From Manis javanica (lineage: Eukaryota > Chordata > Mammalia > Pholidota > Manidae), in NCBI RefSeq assembly GCF_040802235.1, contig NC_133156.1:113242173-113306172 (forward strand): a stretch of 64,000 bases of DNA. Reading direction: 5' to 3'. A program made the translations under genes and the position numbers. The notes below the pieces were generated by a model, which worked only from the letters and a program-made list of their open reading frames with translations, was not told the origin of the DNA and ran no database searches. Shown piece after piece: positions 25,561 to 38,639 of this stretch. The first letter of the stretch is position 1. Each line of letters opens with the position of its first letter.

Positions 25561-26484
25561 AATTATGCTATTAATTCAGATTTCCAATTTATAACCAACA
25601 CCTCAGTTTCTCTGTGCATAAAATGGAGAGATTGAATGGAAGGATCTACAATGATGCTTTAACCTTTAGTATCTGAATTCTGTAGCATTTAGCACTGTGC
25701 TAGTCCCTATAGAACACACAAAAATTTGGCAGACACAATACCTGCCCATAGAACCCTAAAATAAAGAGTATAATAAGGCTGAACCTTACAAAAATTAATT
25801 ACAAGACAGTATGCACATCAGAACACACATACTACTCATAGAATGCACTTAATATCGTAAAATCTTAATGTAATTACATAAGTATGGGAACATAATCTAA
25901 AGTTCTATATAAGGATGTGCAAAGAATAAAAGTTTGTAAATAAGCCAAAAATAAATTTATTTCCGGAATCGGGATAAAGAAAGAAATACTAACAATTTTA
26001 AGAGGGATTAAATAATAGTATTTCTGTATAGGAAACATGAGCAAAGGGAACATCTATCTTAGCTTGGGGGTAAGAATAAGAAAAGTGTACATGAAGGATG
26101 GTGGCATCTTTACTTCTCTCAAAGTTGTAAGCATATTCTTCAAAAGTGCAGCTGGAGGAGAATGTCAGGAAGTTGAGATTTTCCAGAGACAACCTTAGGA
26201 ATTTAGCAAGATAGTAAATATGTGTTAGACCATAAATAGAATGTATCACTTAGATACCAAGATTGACTTGGTAAAGTTGACTGCCACGTGCAAAGAAATG
26301 GAAACTAAAACCGGAAAATGATTTAGATCACAAAGAGTTAGAAGTTGAGACTATTTATTATTCAATATAGACAAACAGTTCAGGAAGGAAAAAGGCATTT
26401 GTACTGAAGTTTGAGTTTGTTGGCTTTTTCATTCATTTTATTGAATGTTTTAATAAATTAGTGAACAAGTCTTCAGAAAGGCTG

Positions 26485-26660
26485 CATAGTGGCCAGATGA
26501 GTAGGCTCTGAAGACTTTAAGTCCTTGGATAGAATAGTTAATGTTTTGGGGCCTCAGTTTCTATATCTGTAAAATGAAAGTAGAAATAGTACATATTTCA
26601 TAGAGTTGTGAGAAGATGAAAGGAGTTGAATCAGAAAATACATAGAATATCTGTTGCTTG
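26485..26660 (+). repeat. MIR SINE
   Basis: 'tgcatagtggccagatgagt' at the head, then 'cctcagtttctatatctgta' and 'catagagttgtgagaagatg', in MIR sense order. Confidence 0.6.
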
Positions 26661-28609
26661 TGAGCATTGACTATTTTTCCCTTTATATCATTAGCCATGT
26701 AGTCATGACATTGTTTGCAAATAGAATAGGATTTGAAGGGCCTTTTGAGATTTGTCACGTTTGTGTCAGAAATACTCCTTTACGTAAGGCTCTTAAGAAT
26801 GAATGAAATGAGTTTCAGAGAAACTGAGTCACCCACCTACCATGGCAGAGGTGTTCTTCTGGGGAGCCAGGGCTCCAGTGAGGACAGCTTGTAGCCCATA
26901 CTGAGTAGAACTGGAGAAAGTAGAAGAGGAAAATGAGCAGGGAATCACAGGAAGAAAAAGAATAGATTAATAAGTGAAAGAGAATATTAATTAATCAGAT
27001 CAAGGACTAACTAGAAAGAACAGACTATCGATCAGCATTAGTCCTCAAAAAAGTATTGCTGCATCTGGAATCAGTAATGAAATACTAATTAAAGGAAAAA
27101 TCAGAAGTATACAAATATTCAGAATTTGCTTCTTTCTTCAACTTTATTTTTATCTCTAAATTTCATCTAATCAAATGTTATGTAGGTTTGCAAGTAGGTT
27201 TTAAAATACAACTCATCTCTCAAAAGAATAATTAACTGCAAAATGTCAGCAATTTTTCATACGAGGTTCCTCTTGCAAACACAGATTATCAAGGTAATAG
27301 ATAAAAGAAAAAAAGAAACAAAACACCACACAGAATTTAGACTTGCTATTGTTTTTACTTAGACCACATTCCAAGATTTTACAAACCAGTTTAAGTCCTG
27401 GGTATATGGAAATACACAGTTTTCATGGCATACATGCCACTTTACTAATTTACTCTTCCTGAAACATAGTTCTATTGAAGTCCCCTCAGATTGGCTACAA
27501 TTTTTCTTGGAAATAATAATCCATGTAAGATATGTGAGTTATTGTTACAATCATGAATCAGATGTTTGCCCTGGACCTAATTGCCTACCCAAGCCAGGCA
27601 AAGAGTATCCGCATATAATCGTCTTGGTGTCAGCATAATTTAGCAAAAGAACACACAAAGAGCTGATTCTTCTAAATATCCACTGAAATAACATATTGAT
27701 TCTTTTTTAAAGTAACTTGGTAAAGAATAGGAAATTGTGCATGATTATTCAGTCTCTAGTGAAAATCATATAAAATAGCCTTCAATAGGTCAAAACAAAT
27801 TTAAATTTATACTATTTGATAAATAGTCTTGTAATAATTTTGAATGATACAACTGACTTGCAGACATTAGATGCCAATTCTTTTGAAGAGCAGTGCAAAT
27901 TATTGAAGATATTTTTGTCCTCTCCCTACTTGGATATTGATTCATTTCTATATAACAGGGGGAAAGAAGAAAATTGTAATTAGAGTAGAGCTGTTTGTTC
28001 TATTATAAGTACAAGACTACCAACACTTCTATTATTAACCCCTATTGTCACTGGTTTATGATCTCAGCAGTAAACTTGGCATGGATGATACCTCCTTGGG
28101 AGTACTTTTTTTCGCCATGTTTCATAAGCTATTTGTCTATTTATGAATTACACAATTGCCAGAAATGATGTGCACTCAGATAGGCTTTTGCTTTCCAATC
28201 AGTCTAAATAAAGGCTTATGTTTTAAAATGAAAGCCCTGGCTTTAAAATACTTTAAATTCCTTTTGGCATTTTTAGTTTGTCGTTTTTATTTTCTTAGTT
28301 CCCAAAACTGTTTAAGGCTAAATTTTCCAATAAATTTTAAAAATCTGGTCTCAAGCAATTGGCTCACTTCACCCGTGTTAACAATTGGCACAGATTGCTA
28401 GGTGGAAAAGTCAGCTGCCATGATTGGTTATCACTTGCCAGGCTGACTGAAATAACGCTTTAGCTTTGTGACAGTTCACTTAGCTCATCAGGTACAGGCA
28501 GATTTAGAGTATTTAACACGTATTTTCAAACTTCTGATTCACATACCTACCAACTAACACAGAATTGTTTCTTCAGTAAAAAGTGCTGCATCATTTAAAA
28601 AATTAAAAA
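26661..28609. other. AT-rich single-copy sequence
   Basis: No gene recognised. 27480-27660 and 28390-28500 are non-repetitive and moderately GC-richer ('aaaagtcagctgccatgatt') and could be conserved elements. Confidence 0.4.
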
Positions 28610-28700
28610 TTCTATCACACACACATATATATATAGGTCATATATGAAGATATAATGGATAGTTATATTATAATATTATATATACACTATATGCAATATA
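28610..28700. repeat. CA/TA-rich microsatellite
   Basis: 'cacacacacatatatatata' grades into irregular TATA repeats. Confidence 0.85.
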
Positions 28701-28769
28701 TGGGTATAAATAGACATAGACTATAACTGAAACCTTTAAATTCCTGAGAAACCTTTCCATTATTGAAAC

Positions 28770-29105
28770 TCCCTGCTTCCTCCAAGAGGTAACCAGTACC
28801 TAATTTAAAAAAATAATTTCCAACAATTCTTCACATACTCATCTGTAAATAACATTTACTCAGTTATTCCAGTTGTTTAAATAACTGCAATGATGCAGCT
28901 TATTCTTTGATCATTTAAAAAATTCCATTCAGTTCAATGTTTTGAGGGTTCATCCAGTTTATTATAAGTAGTTATAACTCATCCTGTTGCTGTAAGGCAT
29001 TCCATTTCTCAGTTCACAAAAAGTTATTTAACCAGTCTACTGCTGGTGGACTTTGAGTTGTTTCCATGTTAATTTCACTAGTATATTCCCACAGCCTAAT
29101 AAGGA
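28770..29105 (-). mobile_element. L1 ORF2 3'-region fragment, minus strand
   Basis: Antisense L1 signature on the plus strand: 'agggttcatccagtttatta', 'ttgctgtaaggcattccatt', 'gtctactgctggtggacttt' and 'gagttgtttccatgttaatt'. This is the region coding for the ORF2 C-terminus and is very decayed. Confidence 0.65.
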
Positions 29106-29339
29106 GCTAAACATTATTTAAAATAATGGTATGAACATGAAGTTACATCATATCCCCATTAGACAACTGAGCATACGTTTTTATCTGAATTACCTTAGAC
29201 AAATTAGCTTCTGAATACAAACCCTGACAGACTTGCAATACAAACTAAGGTATTGATATTCTTATTATAAAGGTATTTTTTTTAACTCAGGACAAATATC
29301 TATAGCAATTTGTATGTGCACATAGTCCTTCTCATTTGT

Positions 29340-29640
29340 GTGCCACCTGTTAGAGTCTGGAGGCATTGCCCCGCAGATTCCCTTGAGAAACCCAGCTGTT
29401 CCCGCCGTGACTGTAGATCGTTCCTCTGGACAGCATTACAAAGGAAATCCCTACATGCAGCCAGTTTCCACTAACGGCTTGGTTTGGGTTTAATCTTCCC
29501 CGTCCACTGCTTCTGCTTGCCCCTTCCTTAAGGCCTTCCTCGTGCTGCCCTTGCCTCAACACGCCTTCTCGCTCAGCCCCGCTGCAGTCTGGTCACCACT
29601 GCATCGATTCAATCGCCATCTTCTATTCCAGTCTTGGCAT
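29340..29640. other. GC-richer, CpG-bearing patch of unknown origin
   Basis: About 300 bases with clearly higher GC and roughly ten CpGs, flanked on both sides by AT-rich DNA. The minus strand has a 70-codon open frame with no recognised motif. It could be a fragment of an old repeat or retrocopy, or a regulatory element; I cannot assign it. Confidence 0.3.
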
Positions 29641-30059
29641 AGATTTCTCTCTTAGACAAACACCTTTTGCATTTTTGCATTACATATTGCCTTCAATATA
29701 AATATTTCTACCTTTCAAGTAATTACTTTGGTATTTATCATCTTATTTGTAAAGTGCTTTCCTTATGTATGTTTTTATTCATCAATAAAATGAAGGTCAT
29801 CAATGGCTTGGTACCATAGCTTTTATTTCTCTTGTTTTTAGGCACTAATATCTTGGATTTGGGTACTTTTATTTCTCTTGTATTTGGGTATTCACTATAG
29901 TCGGTACTATTATTACTTCTGATTTCTCAGGCTTCCTAAATATTTTCCTTCTCCTTAGTTTGTTCCTTGCTCAATAGCCTATAATTTCAGAATTTCTCTG
30001 ATGCCTAGTTTATGAATCCTTAGAATGTCACAGATTCAGTCCTCCTTTTATTCCTTCTT

Positions 30060-30700
30060 TCAGTTATTGAACTAATATGCCTCACCTACCTAATGTGGAC
30101 CAAGCACTGTACTAAACACTGACAAGACAGAACAAAGGAAACATGACCCTTGTTCTCACAGTTTCCAGTGAGAGCAAAAGAGTCACAAAAAGATTCTTAC
30201 AATAAAGTATGGAAAATGGAGTGGCAGAGATAACCATTGTGTGTTTATGGAGGCTTATAAAATTGACATGCATTTAATAGGGCAAGGACAGTGGAGAGAT
30301 CACAGAAGGCTTCCTGGATAAAAGTATTACAGAATGAAGAGATACTAGACAGGTGAAGGGGTGGGGCAAAGTCTTACGCAGTTGGAGAGGTAAACACTCA
30401 AACATGTTAGCTATTATTTTTAATGCATCAAGAGCAAAAACATGGAAACAAAACATCACTGGCATTCTACAGTAGGAACTGCAAGTAATTGCTACAAAGT
30501 TACATGTGGGTCAGACAGGTAGGGGATGAAGCTATGAAGCTAGAAAGAGAGGCAGCGCAAACTGTGAGGGTCACTGTGCTATAGAAAGAAGCTAAAGCTT
30601 TTTCTAAAAGATGACAGGAAGGTTTGAAACTTAAGGAGGAAATTAAAATGGTCTATTATTTTAGATAGATGATTTAAATATCAGTGATGGCAGATATGAT
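30060..30700 (-). repeat. Probable L2 remnant, minus strand
   Basis: 'ggaccaagcactgtactaaa', 'acccttgttctcacagtttc' and 'cagaaggcttcctggataaa' correspond to the reverse strand of the L2 3' region in order. Diverged. Confidence 0.5.
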
Positions 30701-30779
30701 GACAAAAGAAGACAGTTGTCTGCTCAGAGAGGTCATGAGGAGCTCTAAGCCAAGGGAGGAAGAGAATGGTGTGAAGTTC

Positions 30780-31000
30780 TCAAGCTTTTTGTCTCTTTCC
30801 TTGTTTATTTGCCTTCGTACCTCTCTGCACTGAACACCTGGCATACCTATTTCTTTATTTCATCTTCTCCTACTAGAATGCAAGCTCTGTGAGAGGAGAG
30901 ACATTGTCTATTTTGATCCCTGCTCCAAACACATCACCTGAAACAATGCCTGGTACAAGCAATGCTTGATAAATATTTGTGGATCCAATGAATGAATCAT
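30780..31000 (+). repeat. L2 3' end, plus strand
   Basis: A good match to the terminal L2 motif series: 'ctagaatgcaagctctgtga', 'gagacattgtctattttgat', 'acaatgcctggtacaagcaa' and 'ttgataaatatttgtggatc' followed by 'aatgaatgaatc'. Confidence 0.85.
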
Positions 31001-32860
31001 ATGAAGGGCGAGAGCTGGATGTGACAGGGATGACTTCTGGGTTTCTGACTTGAAAGGCAGTGATGCCTCCAACTGACAGCCCATAAGAGGTAAAAACATA
31101 TTCGGAAAGGAAGATGATAAACCAAGCCACAATATCAATATTTTGTGAGCTGTGTTAGATGAATTAATTTTCTAAGCTCAATGAGATACTGAATTGAATG
31201 TTACTATCATAAGATGATATTTGACTGAGATTTAAATACCAAAGAAGATAGTGATTGTTTTTCTGTTTTTAATGTTAAACACTCAGGAAACACTACAAAG
31301 AAATAATTATTTTGGGACCCATCTAATCATTCTTAATTACAGTGTAGGTTCTTCTTCACAACTAAGCCATTCATTATTTGATCCACTCATTTAACACCCA
31401 TTTGTTTATAGTTTTATGCTTGCTATGAACATGGCTTTCATATAATGTGAAAAGCAGAGCATTCTGACTCATCTTCATTGGGGAACTACATGACCCTCTA
31501 TGGCAAGGTCAGCTGCCAAGGTCAGCCTGCGTAGGCATCCTTCAGACCTTAAAGATTCTAAGAATGTCTGATTGATGGATATCAATTTGCTGACCCCATG
31601 TAGAAAGAAAATGACCTGAAAGAAAATTATTAATAGACTATACAACAAATAAACATTAAAATGCATTTCAATTATTATTTTAAATCTTTCTCTTGATTAC
31701 TGCTATGCATAGTGAATGCTTTAATCTACTTTCATATTATTCTCACAAGAAAAGGCCAGAAGATTGCATGGGCTTATCTTTTTTAGGATTTAAGTAAAAC
31801 TGATGCATTTAAGAGTGCTAAGGAAGAGAGTTGTGTTAGCTTGGTAATAATAGTTATAACAATCTATACCTAAAAATAGTCCATTTGATAAAGATATTAC
31901 ATTACACATTATAGAGTACTTATAATTGTTAAAATGTAAAGATACATCAAAAAATTTCAGCAACTGTTTGATTTCCATAATAAAAAAATATTTGACTGTG
32001 TGGTCTAAATCATATAGAGAGAGAAAAATGTTATAGCAACTTTGGCTTCTATTTGGTATACCTTTTGACAGCATTGCCTCAGCTGAGATTCCTGAATATG
32101 TTTATGAACCTCTTACTTTTTATTTAGTATTTTAAAGGGCACCTGGAAATTTGCATAAATATTTTGCAAAATGCAAGGTTCAGAAGAATACATATTCATG
32201 TCAGATATAGAAATTTAGCTAGACGGGCATTGCCTCTACTCCCAAATAACATAGACTTAAGAAAATTATAATACATTACCTTAAAGCATTGGTATATGTT
32301 ATTGACAAAGAACCATGCTGTTTAGGTTAATTTGTCAGAGCTGCAGCCATTTAATTCAAGGCTTTAAAATAGACTTCTACTACCATGCTCCTTTACTCAA
32401 AAGCTTAGAGAAGGCCCCATGCTTTAGGCCAAAAGTATGCATTTATGTCACTGATTTTCAAGGTTCACCTGCTGTCATCTTAAACTTACTTTAGTTCAGA
32501 ATAAAGATGAGGCTCAAGGTCTAGCCTCCTCTCTTTTCCAATACTTCATCAAAATGGTAGCAAGAAATTTAAAAAGGAATATGTTCAGGAAAAGAGACAA
32601 GTGAAGTAGGAATCATTAGAGAGGAGAAGCTCTGACAAGTTTCTCTTGAAGAATGAGAATGACTTACTGAATAAAACAAATTGGAGGAATCTAAAGGCCC
32701 GAATATGCAAAAGATGAGTCTTTCCTCATATGTTAGAAACGCATCTTTGCAAAAGGACCCCTGAGAAGATCCACAGTTTTCCTCAGTAAATATGGAGATC
32801 AAGAAGGAGCAGTGGGGCAGAAAGCAGTGATTCATTTTAGGACTGTTTCCAGAGCAGCTG
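31001..32860. other. AT-rich intergenic sequence
   Basis: No gene or recognised repeat. The 85-94-codon minus-strand frames have no domain features. Confidence 0.45.
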
Positions 32861-32929
32861 CTCTAGTCTGCAGCCTATCCTTTCTCCCACCTCCTTATTC
32901 AAACCAACTGGCTATCCTGTGTTTACCCC

Positions 32930-33700
32930 GAGGCAGGAACTGGACAACTGTTTTCTAAAGAAATTGAACCATCTGTCTGGGAAAATCTGGGACTTCTGGT
33001 GAGGATGTTGGAACACCAGTGAGGAAACAACCTAATTCTAATAGTTAAAGCTTTCTCCAGATGAGTACGCCCCAAAGATAAGCTTCCTAAGTGACATTGT
33101 TTGTCCACATATAAAGCTCCCAGGCAGACATCACCCCAGTGATAGGCTTTGTGGGATCACAGAGTTACTTGTGTGACAGAAGGGGGAACTCATATCAGTT
33201 ACCTTTATTAATGAATCTACATCTTCCTTTTATATATGACAGCAAACTGACAGTCACTGGATAAAACTCCATAACCAAAAAGAGAACTAAAATTGACAAA
33301 ATTGGAGGATATCAACATTGTGAAAAAGAAAGTCAGAATGAATCAATAGGCCAAATACTTCCAAAGATAGCAGGTATTTTCAAGGTATTTTCAAATTCTA
33401 ATTAATATCCACAGTTTCAAAATAGTTTATAGCCATAAAACAAAAAGAGAATATTATTATAAAGTAAGACATCAGAGGCAATATATGATCTTCAGAAATA
33501 AAAACATGATTGAGAATATAACAAGCTCAATAAAGAGTCTGAAAGACAAATTGAAAGAATTCCCCAGAACTTAAAGCTAAATTGATGAAGAAACTGAGAG
33601 AAAATATAACAGAAAAATTGACTCAATGTGTAAAATAAAATACTAAGCTAACAAATTTAAGAGAAAAAGTTAAGAAAATGAAAGGCCACAAAGTTTACAT
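32930..33700 (+). mobile_element. Possible ancient L1 5' region remnant
   Basis: A-rich plus strand with 'ctccagatgagtacgcccca', 'tataaagctcccaggcagac', 'aaaagagaactaaaattgac' and 'aatataacaagctcaataaa', which recall 5' UTR/ORF1 regions of old L1 families. No open frame survives. Family and boundaries are uncertain. Confidence 0.35.
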
Positions 33701-33711
33701 TAAGAAAATTT

Positions 33712-33945
33712 CATGGTCTCTCTGAATCTTAGTTTTCTTCTCTGTAAAATGGGAAGTATGGTACTCTTCACATAGTTCTACTGTTGAGTTTTAAATGTAA
33801 TAATGTGGTTAACAATATGCACCTCAATGTCTACTTAATAAATGCTAGTTATGAACATAATTTATCTAAGTCTCATTGTCCACATCTTTCCAGATGGAGA
33901 CGGTACTACCTCACAGAGTTGCTGCAAGAAATAAATGATAATTTT
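33712..33945 (+). repeat. MIR-type SINE fragments (two in tandem)
   Basis: 'tctctgaatcttagttttct', 'ctctgtaaaatgggaagtat' and 'acttaataaatgctagttat' form one MIR 3' half in sense orientation. A second partial copy follows ('gtctcattgtccacatcttt', 'acctcacagagttgctgcaa'). Confidence 0.65.
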
Positions 33946-34599
33946 ATCTATACCTATGTCTCTATCTCTATCATCTATCAACAATCTAAAATACACTTGA
34001 CACAAAACATTCTTAGGAAACAGTGTTCGTCTTCTTTTTTGTCCTTACTCTATTTGCTATTAAATGGGGATAAAATACCTGCTCTATTTAGATAACAGCG
34101 TTCTGCATATCAAGTCAGTTTCATCTATAAGCAAACACTACCTACTAGGAAGAGAGGCCCAGAACCCTTGAGAATAGGAAGTTGCAGCTGACAGTGCAGA
34201 ATTGAAAGCAAGAAGATCAGGACGCAGATGAGGAGGAAGAGAGGGAGGATATAGTGTATCAAGAAATGGCATGAGCTAATGCAAGGTATCCATCAACCAG
34301 TCAAAGGACGATGAATCATTTAGCAGTGGGCATACTGCTCAAGAAAGGAAGCGAGCAGTGTGACACAGCCAGATATGGGAAGGCTTCCTCCACCTGATGA
34401 CTTCAGAGGGGTCTGCTCCAGGTGTTTTGAGCGCACCTTTTCTGTTGCATAGGTACCTCTCTGACCCCGCACAGCCTCTTCATTGAAGAGGATTGCTGCC
34501 TAGGAGCTATGTGTGCTTCTCCAACCCTCCCAGTAATTGATTTGGAAATATTTTCAGTACTTGTAACTCTCTATCTTGTCTTAGAGTTATGCATGATGG

Positions 34600-34750
34600 T
34601 TTTTCACAAATATTTGTACCTCAGGATGGTTACCAGATCATAAGCTCTGAAAAATAAAATCTGCACCTGATTTATCTTGGCATTTCTGCCAGCCCTTAGC
34701 ACAAGATCTTCAAACAGTATGTGTAAATTATTTACTCAAATAGTAATTAA
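34600..34750 (+). repeat. Possible L2 3' end, plus strand
   Basis: 'ccagatcataagctctgaaa', 'tctgccagcccttagcacaa' and the following sequence loosely match the L2 terminus. Confidence 0.35.
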
Positions 34751-37700
34751 GTATAATTATGAGTGAAAGGATAAGGACAATGACAGAAAATAGTAATAAA
34801 GATATATTTAAGGAGAGAAAAAGGAGGAACAAAATTTAGGACTGCTGGTATTAAACTCTAATAACATTGTGAATGGGTCTTACTGAAAGATTTAACAGGT
34901 ATAACAGGTTAGAATGATGAAATAAAGAACTAGAAAATAGGCCTATCATTTGGTAGCCTGAAGAGAAATCTTGAGATAAATTCAAAACCAGAGGTGAGGG
35001 TATGTCTATTACATGTTGATAAAGACAAGGGTTTTGATTGGCCAACCAAGAATTTTTCCCCTCTGAGATCACTGAAATATAAAGACCATATGCTAATATG
35101 ACCAGTATCCTTACACTCAATGAGTGGTTGAGGAAACAAATGTATATGCCAGGAGGAGAAAGGAATATTGGCTATTTATGTAGATCTTTATAGTAGGCAT
35201 GGTAACAGAAACACCAGTCTTAAAATAAGTCACTTCATATTTTAGAGAAAAGGGTGATTACCGTCAAAGGCTGGTGATTTGTAGGCTGAGTTTAGGCCTA
35301 GTTTCTGCAGGTGGTATTGCACTGGACAAGAAAAACTATGGATGTGGAAAACAATGATAGCTATGTTAGAAGACCTAAGGCAAAATTGAACAAAATATAA
35401 AAACATACAAATGGCAGATGGAGATATTGTAATATTGATAATGGAGAAGAGATAGAGGGTCCAGTAACTAATAGCATATGTTTAGAGAGGATGGCAATGT
35501 AGCTTCAATTAGGAACCACAATAAGAGAAGCAGAATCAAAAGCAAACCTGTGGGAAATTTATGTCATTATTAGAAAACAAAGCAAGAGTAATTTAGCAAG
35601 CTTTGGACCAGGTTTTCTTTCTTACTTATTATATATGGCTTGTACATATTCTGAAGACTATTCAGAAAGGTATTTGCTCCTTGAAGAGAAAAGATTTTTG
35701 AAAACTGAAAGACAGTGAAAAAAAATGATAAGGAAGAATGTAAAATAGAGGGTAAAACTTGGCAACCAGTGAAAGAAAACAATAAAGGAAATACTGATAG
35801 GCTGTAGAAATTAGAATTAGGACACCATTGTCTTTGTTTGACAAACCTCTGGTTAAAACCATGTAAAATCCTAAGGCAGGGGAGCCTGCACTTTAGGAGC
35901 AAGAATGTGGGTATGAATGGACACATTAACAGAGGGTCTGAAGATGCCAGAACAATGAGAACAAAGTTAGAATCCTTTCAGGAAGAAGGAAAGGGGGGGG
36001 GGAAATGGCGTTCCTGGGAAGGGATTCTTAAGATAGAGAAATTAGGGAAGTTTCCAATATATGAAAGTGTCAGAGAAAAAATTGGCTGTACAGGAAAGAT
36101 GTTCCAGGAAGAAAGAAAATGAAACAAGAATTGAAAACAAGGAATTTTGAGACTATAGGTTTTTATGCATAGTTATTGATTTTGTTTAATCAATGTCATT
36201 GGTTAGATTGAATTCAAACAAGGCCAAAGTTTGGCAAAAGAACTTTCTGGAGAGCACAAAGGTGGAAGGACATGAAAACTTTTTGTTGTATTTGTTGTAT
36301 TCTAATGGGGAAGGGAATAAAACAAGGAAATATCTAAATATATTAATCCTTTACATTTAAAATCAGTAACAATATTTAAAAGAAAATTAGAGCATGAAAA
36401 CTTCATATGATACATAGTCATCTGTGTATACATATGTGCATATATTTGCATATATAAAATATATACACAGTTGCATTTATACAGAGATAGTCATATCGAT
36501 ATATAAGTATATACTTTAATTTTTTAGCATGTGACAACTGATATATGTGACAATTAAAAAATCTACAGACACTGACATGGAAATATAAATTCTCTAGACA
36601 AAGTACAGCATAAATCTTGATTTTTCCTTTGTGACTATCAGAGACATCTGTGGATTTTTTTGTGATTTGCAGCTTCTGTTAGTTTGTAAAATCTTTGCCC
36701 ACAATAATACCTAACAGCCATATTGCCAGTGAGATTTCTCCACAGATCAAGAAATTGGGTGTGTATTTTAATAAATACATAGTTTGGGAGTCAGAACTAA
36801 TTATTTATATACTCTGTTTAAAAAAATACTTTGCCACAAAATTGTATTTCCTTTCTTCCTTTCAAACCTGGGATATAATAAGGTTAAGTGAGTTCTTCAT
36901 GAAAACCAAAAATTCATTTCTACTAGGAAAAAAAACTAGCCACTAAATTAGTGACAAAAGACAATGGTGTCTGAGACTCCAAATCAAATCCAGAACCTTG
37001 TGACCTGAATGAACCCTTAAGGCAATCCAGTGGCTCCATGGTATATTCAGCACCTCAAGCGAGTACAGACTGGCCCTGAATGCACTCACAGGTCGAGCCT
37101 CCGACCCTCCCCGATATGCTTGCTGGAGGTGTAGCTTGTATTGCAGTCTGACGTCCTTGTGTAGCAGCTGCCAAGTGTGATGACAGATATGACAGAGTGC
37201 TCTAGGACACAGAGACTCAGGCCAGCCTCAAAGGGAACGTGCCAGTGAGAAAGAAAGAGAACCAGGAGCTCAAAGGGCATAGGCTCATATCTTTACTGGA
37301 TATGCAGCAGGTGGGAGGGTAAAGGGATATTCAAATAAGAAGCAGAAGAGCCAACTTGCATCTGCCACTAGCCAACAGGTCCAGATGTAAATAACACAAA
37401 AACATTAGGTAACAGTGGCATAAACAGGTCAGAAGATACTTATCTCCATCAGTTAAGAATCTGGTTACAATATTGTGTTCAGGACCGATGAGCTGCACTC
37501 CGGTGTGATGGGCTCTGCCGCTCTCCTGGGTGTCTTTGCATGCTCACGGTCACCTCATGGTCCAACATGCTCACCCAGGCTCTGCCCAGCATGACAACGA
37601 AGGCTGAGGACAGACACTCCTCTTTCCAGAACACTCACCTCTTCTTACAACTGATTTCCTGCATGTTGGCCACCTGGCCATACCTAACTGCATCAGGGGC

Positions 37701-38065
37701 CACGAAATGTAATTTTTTATCTCAGCTGCCATGTGCGTACAAGAAAGAAAGAGAAGAGAGACTGAGGGGGATAATTAACAGTCTCTACCATGCCAACTAA
37801 CAACTTTGATCAAGTAAGTTCATCTCTGTACCCCCCATACACAACCAAGTCCCTGAACCTAACAGAGATGCTGAGAGAGCTTTTGGATGAAAAATTGAAT
37901 ATGACAGTGAGCTTCATTAAGCCCCAATGCTCCCTTATTTCTAAAGCATCTGCGGAAGTTTCTCACAGCATAGTTATAAAAAGATTTATCAATATGTAAA
38001 ATACCATACATAAGCAGAATACTGAAACTGTTAGGGCTAGAAGGAACTTCAACTGCAAGTAAGAC
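34751..38065. other. Intergenic sequence
   Basis: No gene recognised. Contains a run of ten G at 35993-36002, a TATA-rich patch at about 36420-36510 and a GC-richer stretch at about 37000-37330. The 118-codon minus-strand frame at 35570-35926 has no recognisable domain. Confidence 0.4.
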
Positions 38066-38193
38066 CACCCATGTGACTGAGCAGTTAAGAAATCTGAGGC
38101 TGAGAGAAGTGTTTACAAACCAAGGTCACAGAGCCATAGTAGAGGTAGAGAGGTAACAATGGACAGGGACTCCTGTCTCCAGACTTACACTCC
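38066..38193 (-). repeat. MIR SINE, minus strand
   Basis: 'taagaaatctgaggctgaga', 'accaaggtcacagagccata' and 'gactcctgtctccagactta' are the reverse-strand MIR phrases in correct order. It directly abuts the MLT1-type LTR on its right. Confidence 0.7.
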
Positions 38194-38630
38194 GTGCTCA
38201 TTTCCTAGAGCTGCCATAATAAATCACCACCGACTTGGTGGCTTAAAATAACAGATAATAATTTATTCCACCACAACTCTGGAGGACAGAAGTCCAAACC
38301 ACAGATGTCCAAAATGCAGAGCAGGTCTGTGCTCTCTCCAAAGGGTCTACATCCCTTGCCTCTCCCAGCTTGTGCTGGTCTCAGGCATCCTTTGCCTTAT
38401 GGCTGCATGGCTCCAGTCTCTGCTCTGCTTCACACGGCCCTCTTTTTCTGCTCTCTTCTCTGTGTCTCTTGTGAGGACACCAGTCACTGGGTTTAGGGAT
38501 GACCTAAATCATCTCCACTTGATTACATCTGTGAAGACCCTTTCTCCAAATGAAGTCACATTTACAGGTTCCGGAGGTTAGGATCTAGACGTATCTCATG
38601 GGGCAGGGCCACTGTTACATTTATGACACA
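38194..38630 (-). mobile_element. MLT1-type MaLR solo LTR, minus strand
   Basis: About 440 bases matching an MLT1-family (ERVL-MaLR) LTR in reverse orientation. The order is 'tagagctgccataataaatc', 'cttggtggcttaaaataaca', 'actctggaggacagaagtcc', 'tgaggacaccagtcactggg', 'gattacatctgtgaagaccc' and 'tccaaatgaagtcacattta'. On the minus strand an AATAAA-type signal would lie in the 'aataatttattcc' region. There is no internal retroviral sequence, so it is a solo LTR. Plus-strand open frames inside it are not genes. Confidence 0.85.
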
Positions 38631-38639
38631 CTCCAGGTA

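Noticed and set aside
35570..35926. 118-codon minus-strand open frame
   Set aside because: Hydrophobic but without signal, domain or conserved composition; the minus-strand complement of a purine-rich stretch.
35993..36002. Run of ten G as a quadruplex
   Set aside because: A single G run with no further G tracts close by; more likely a simple homopolymer or sequencing artefact.
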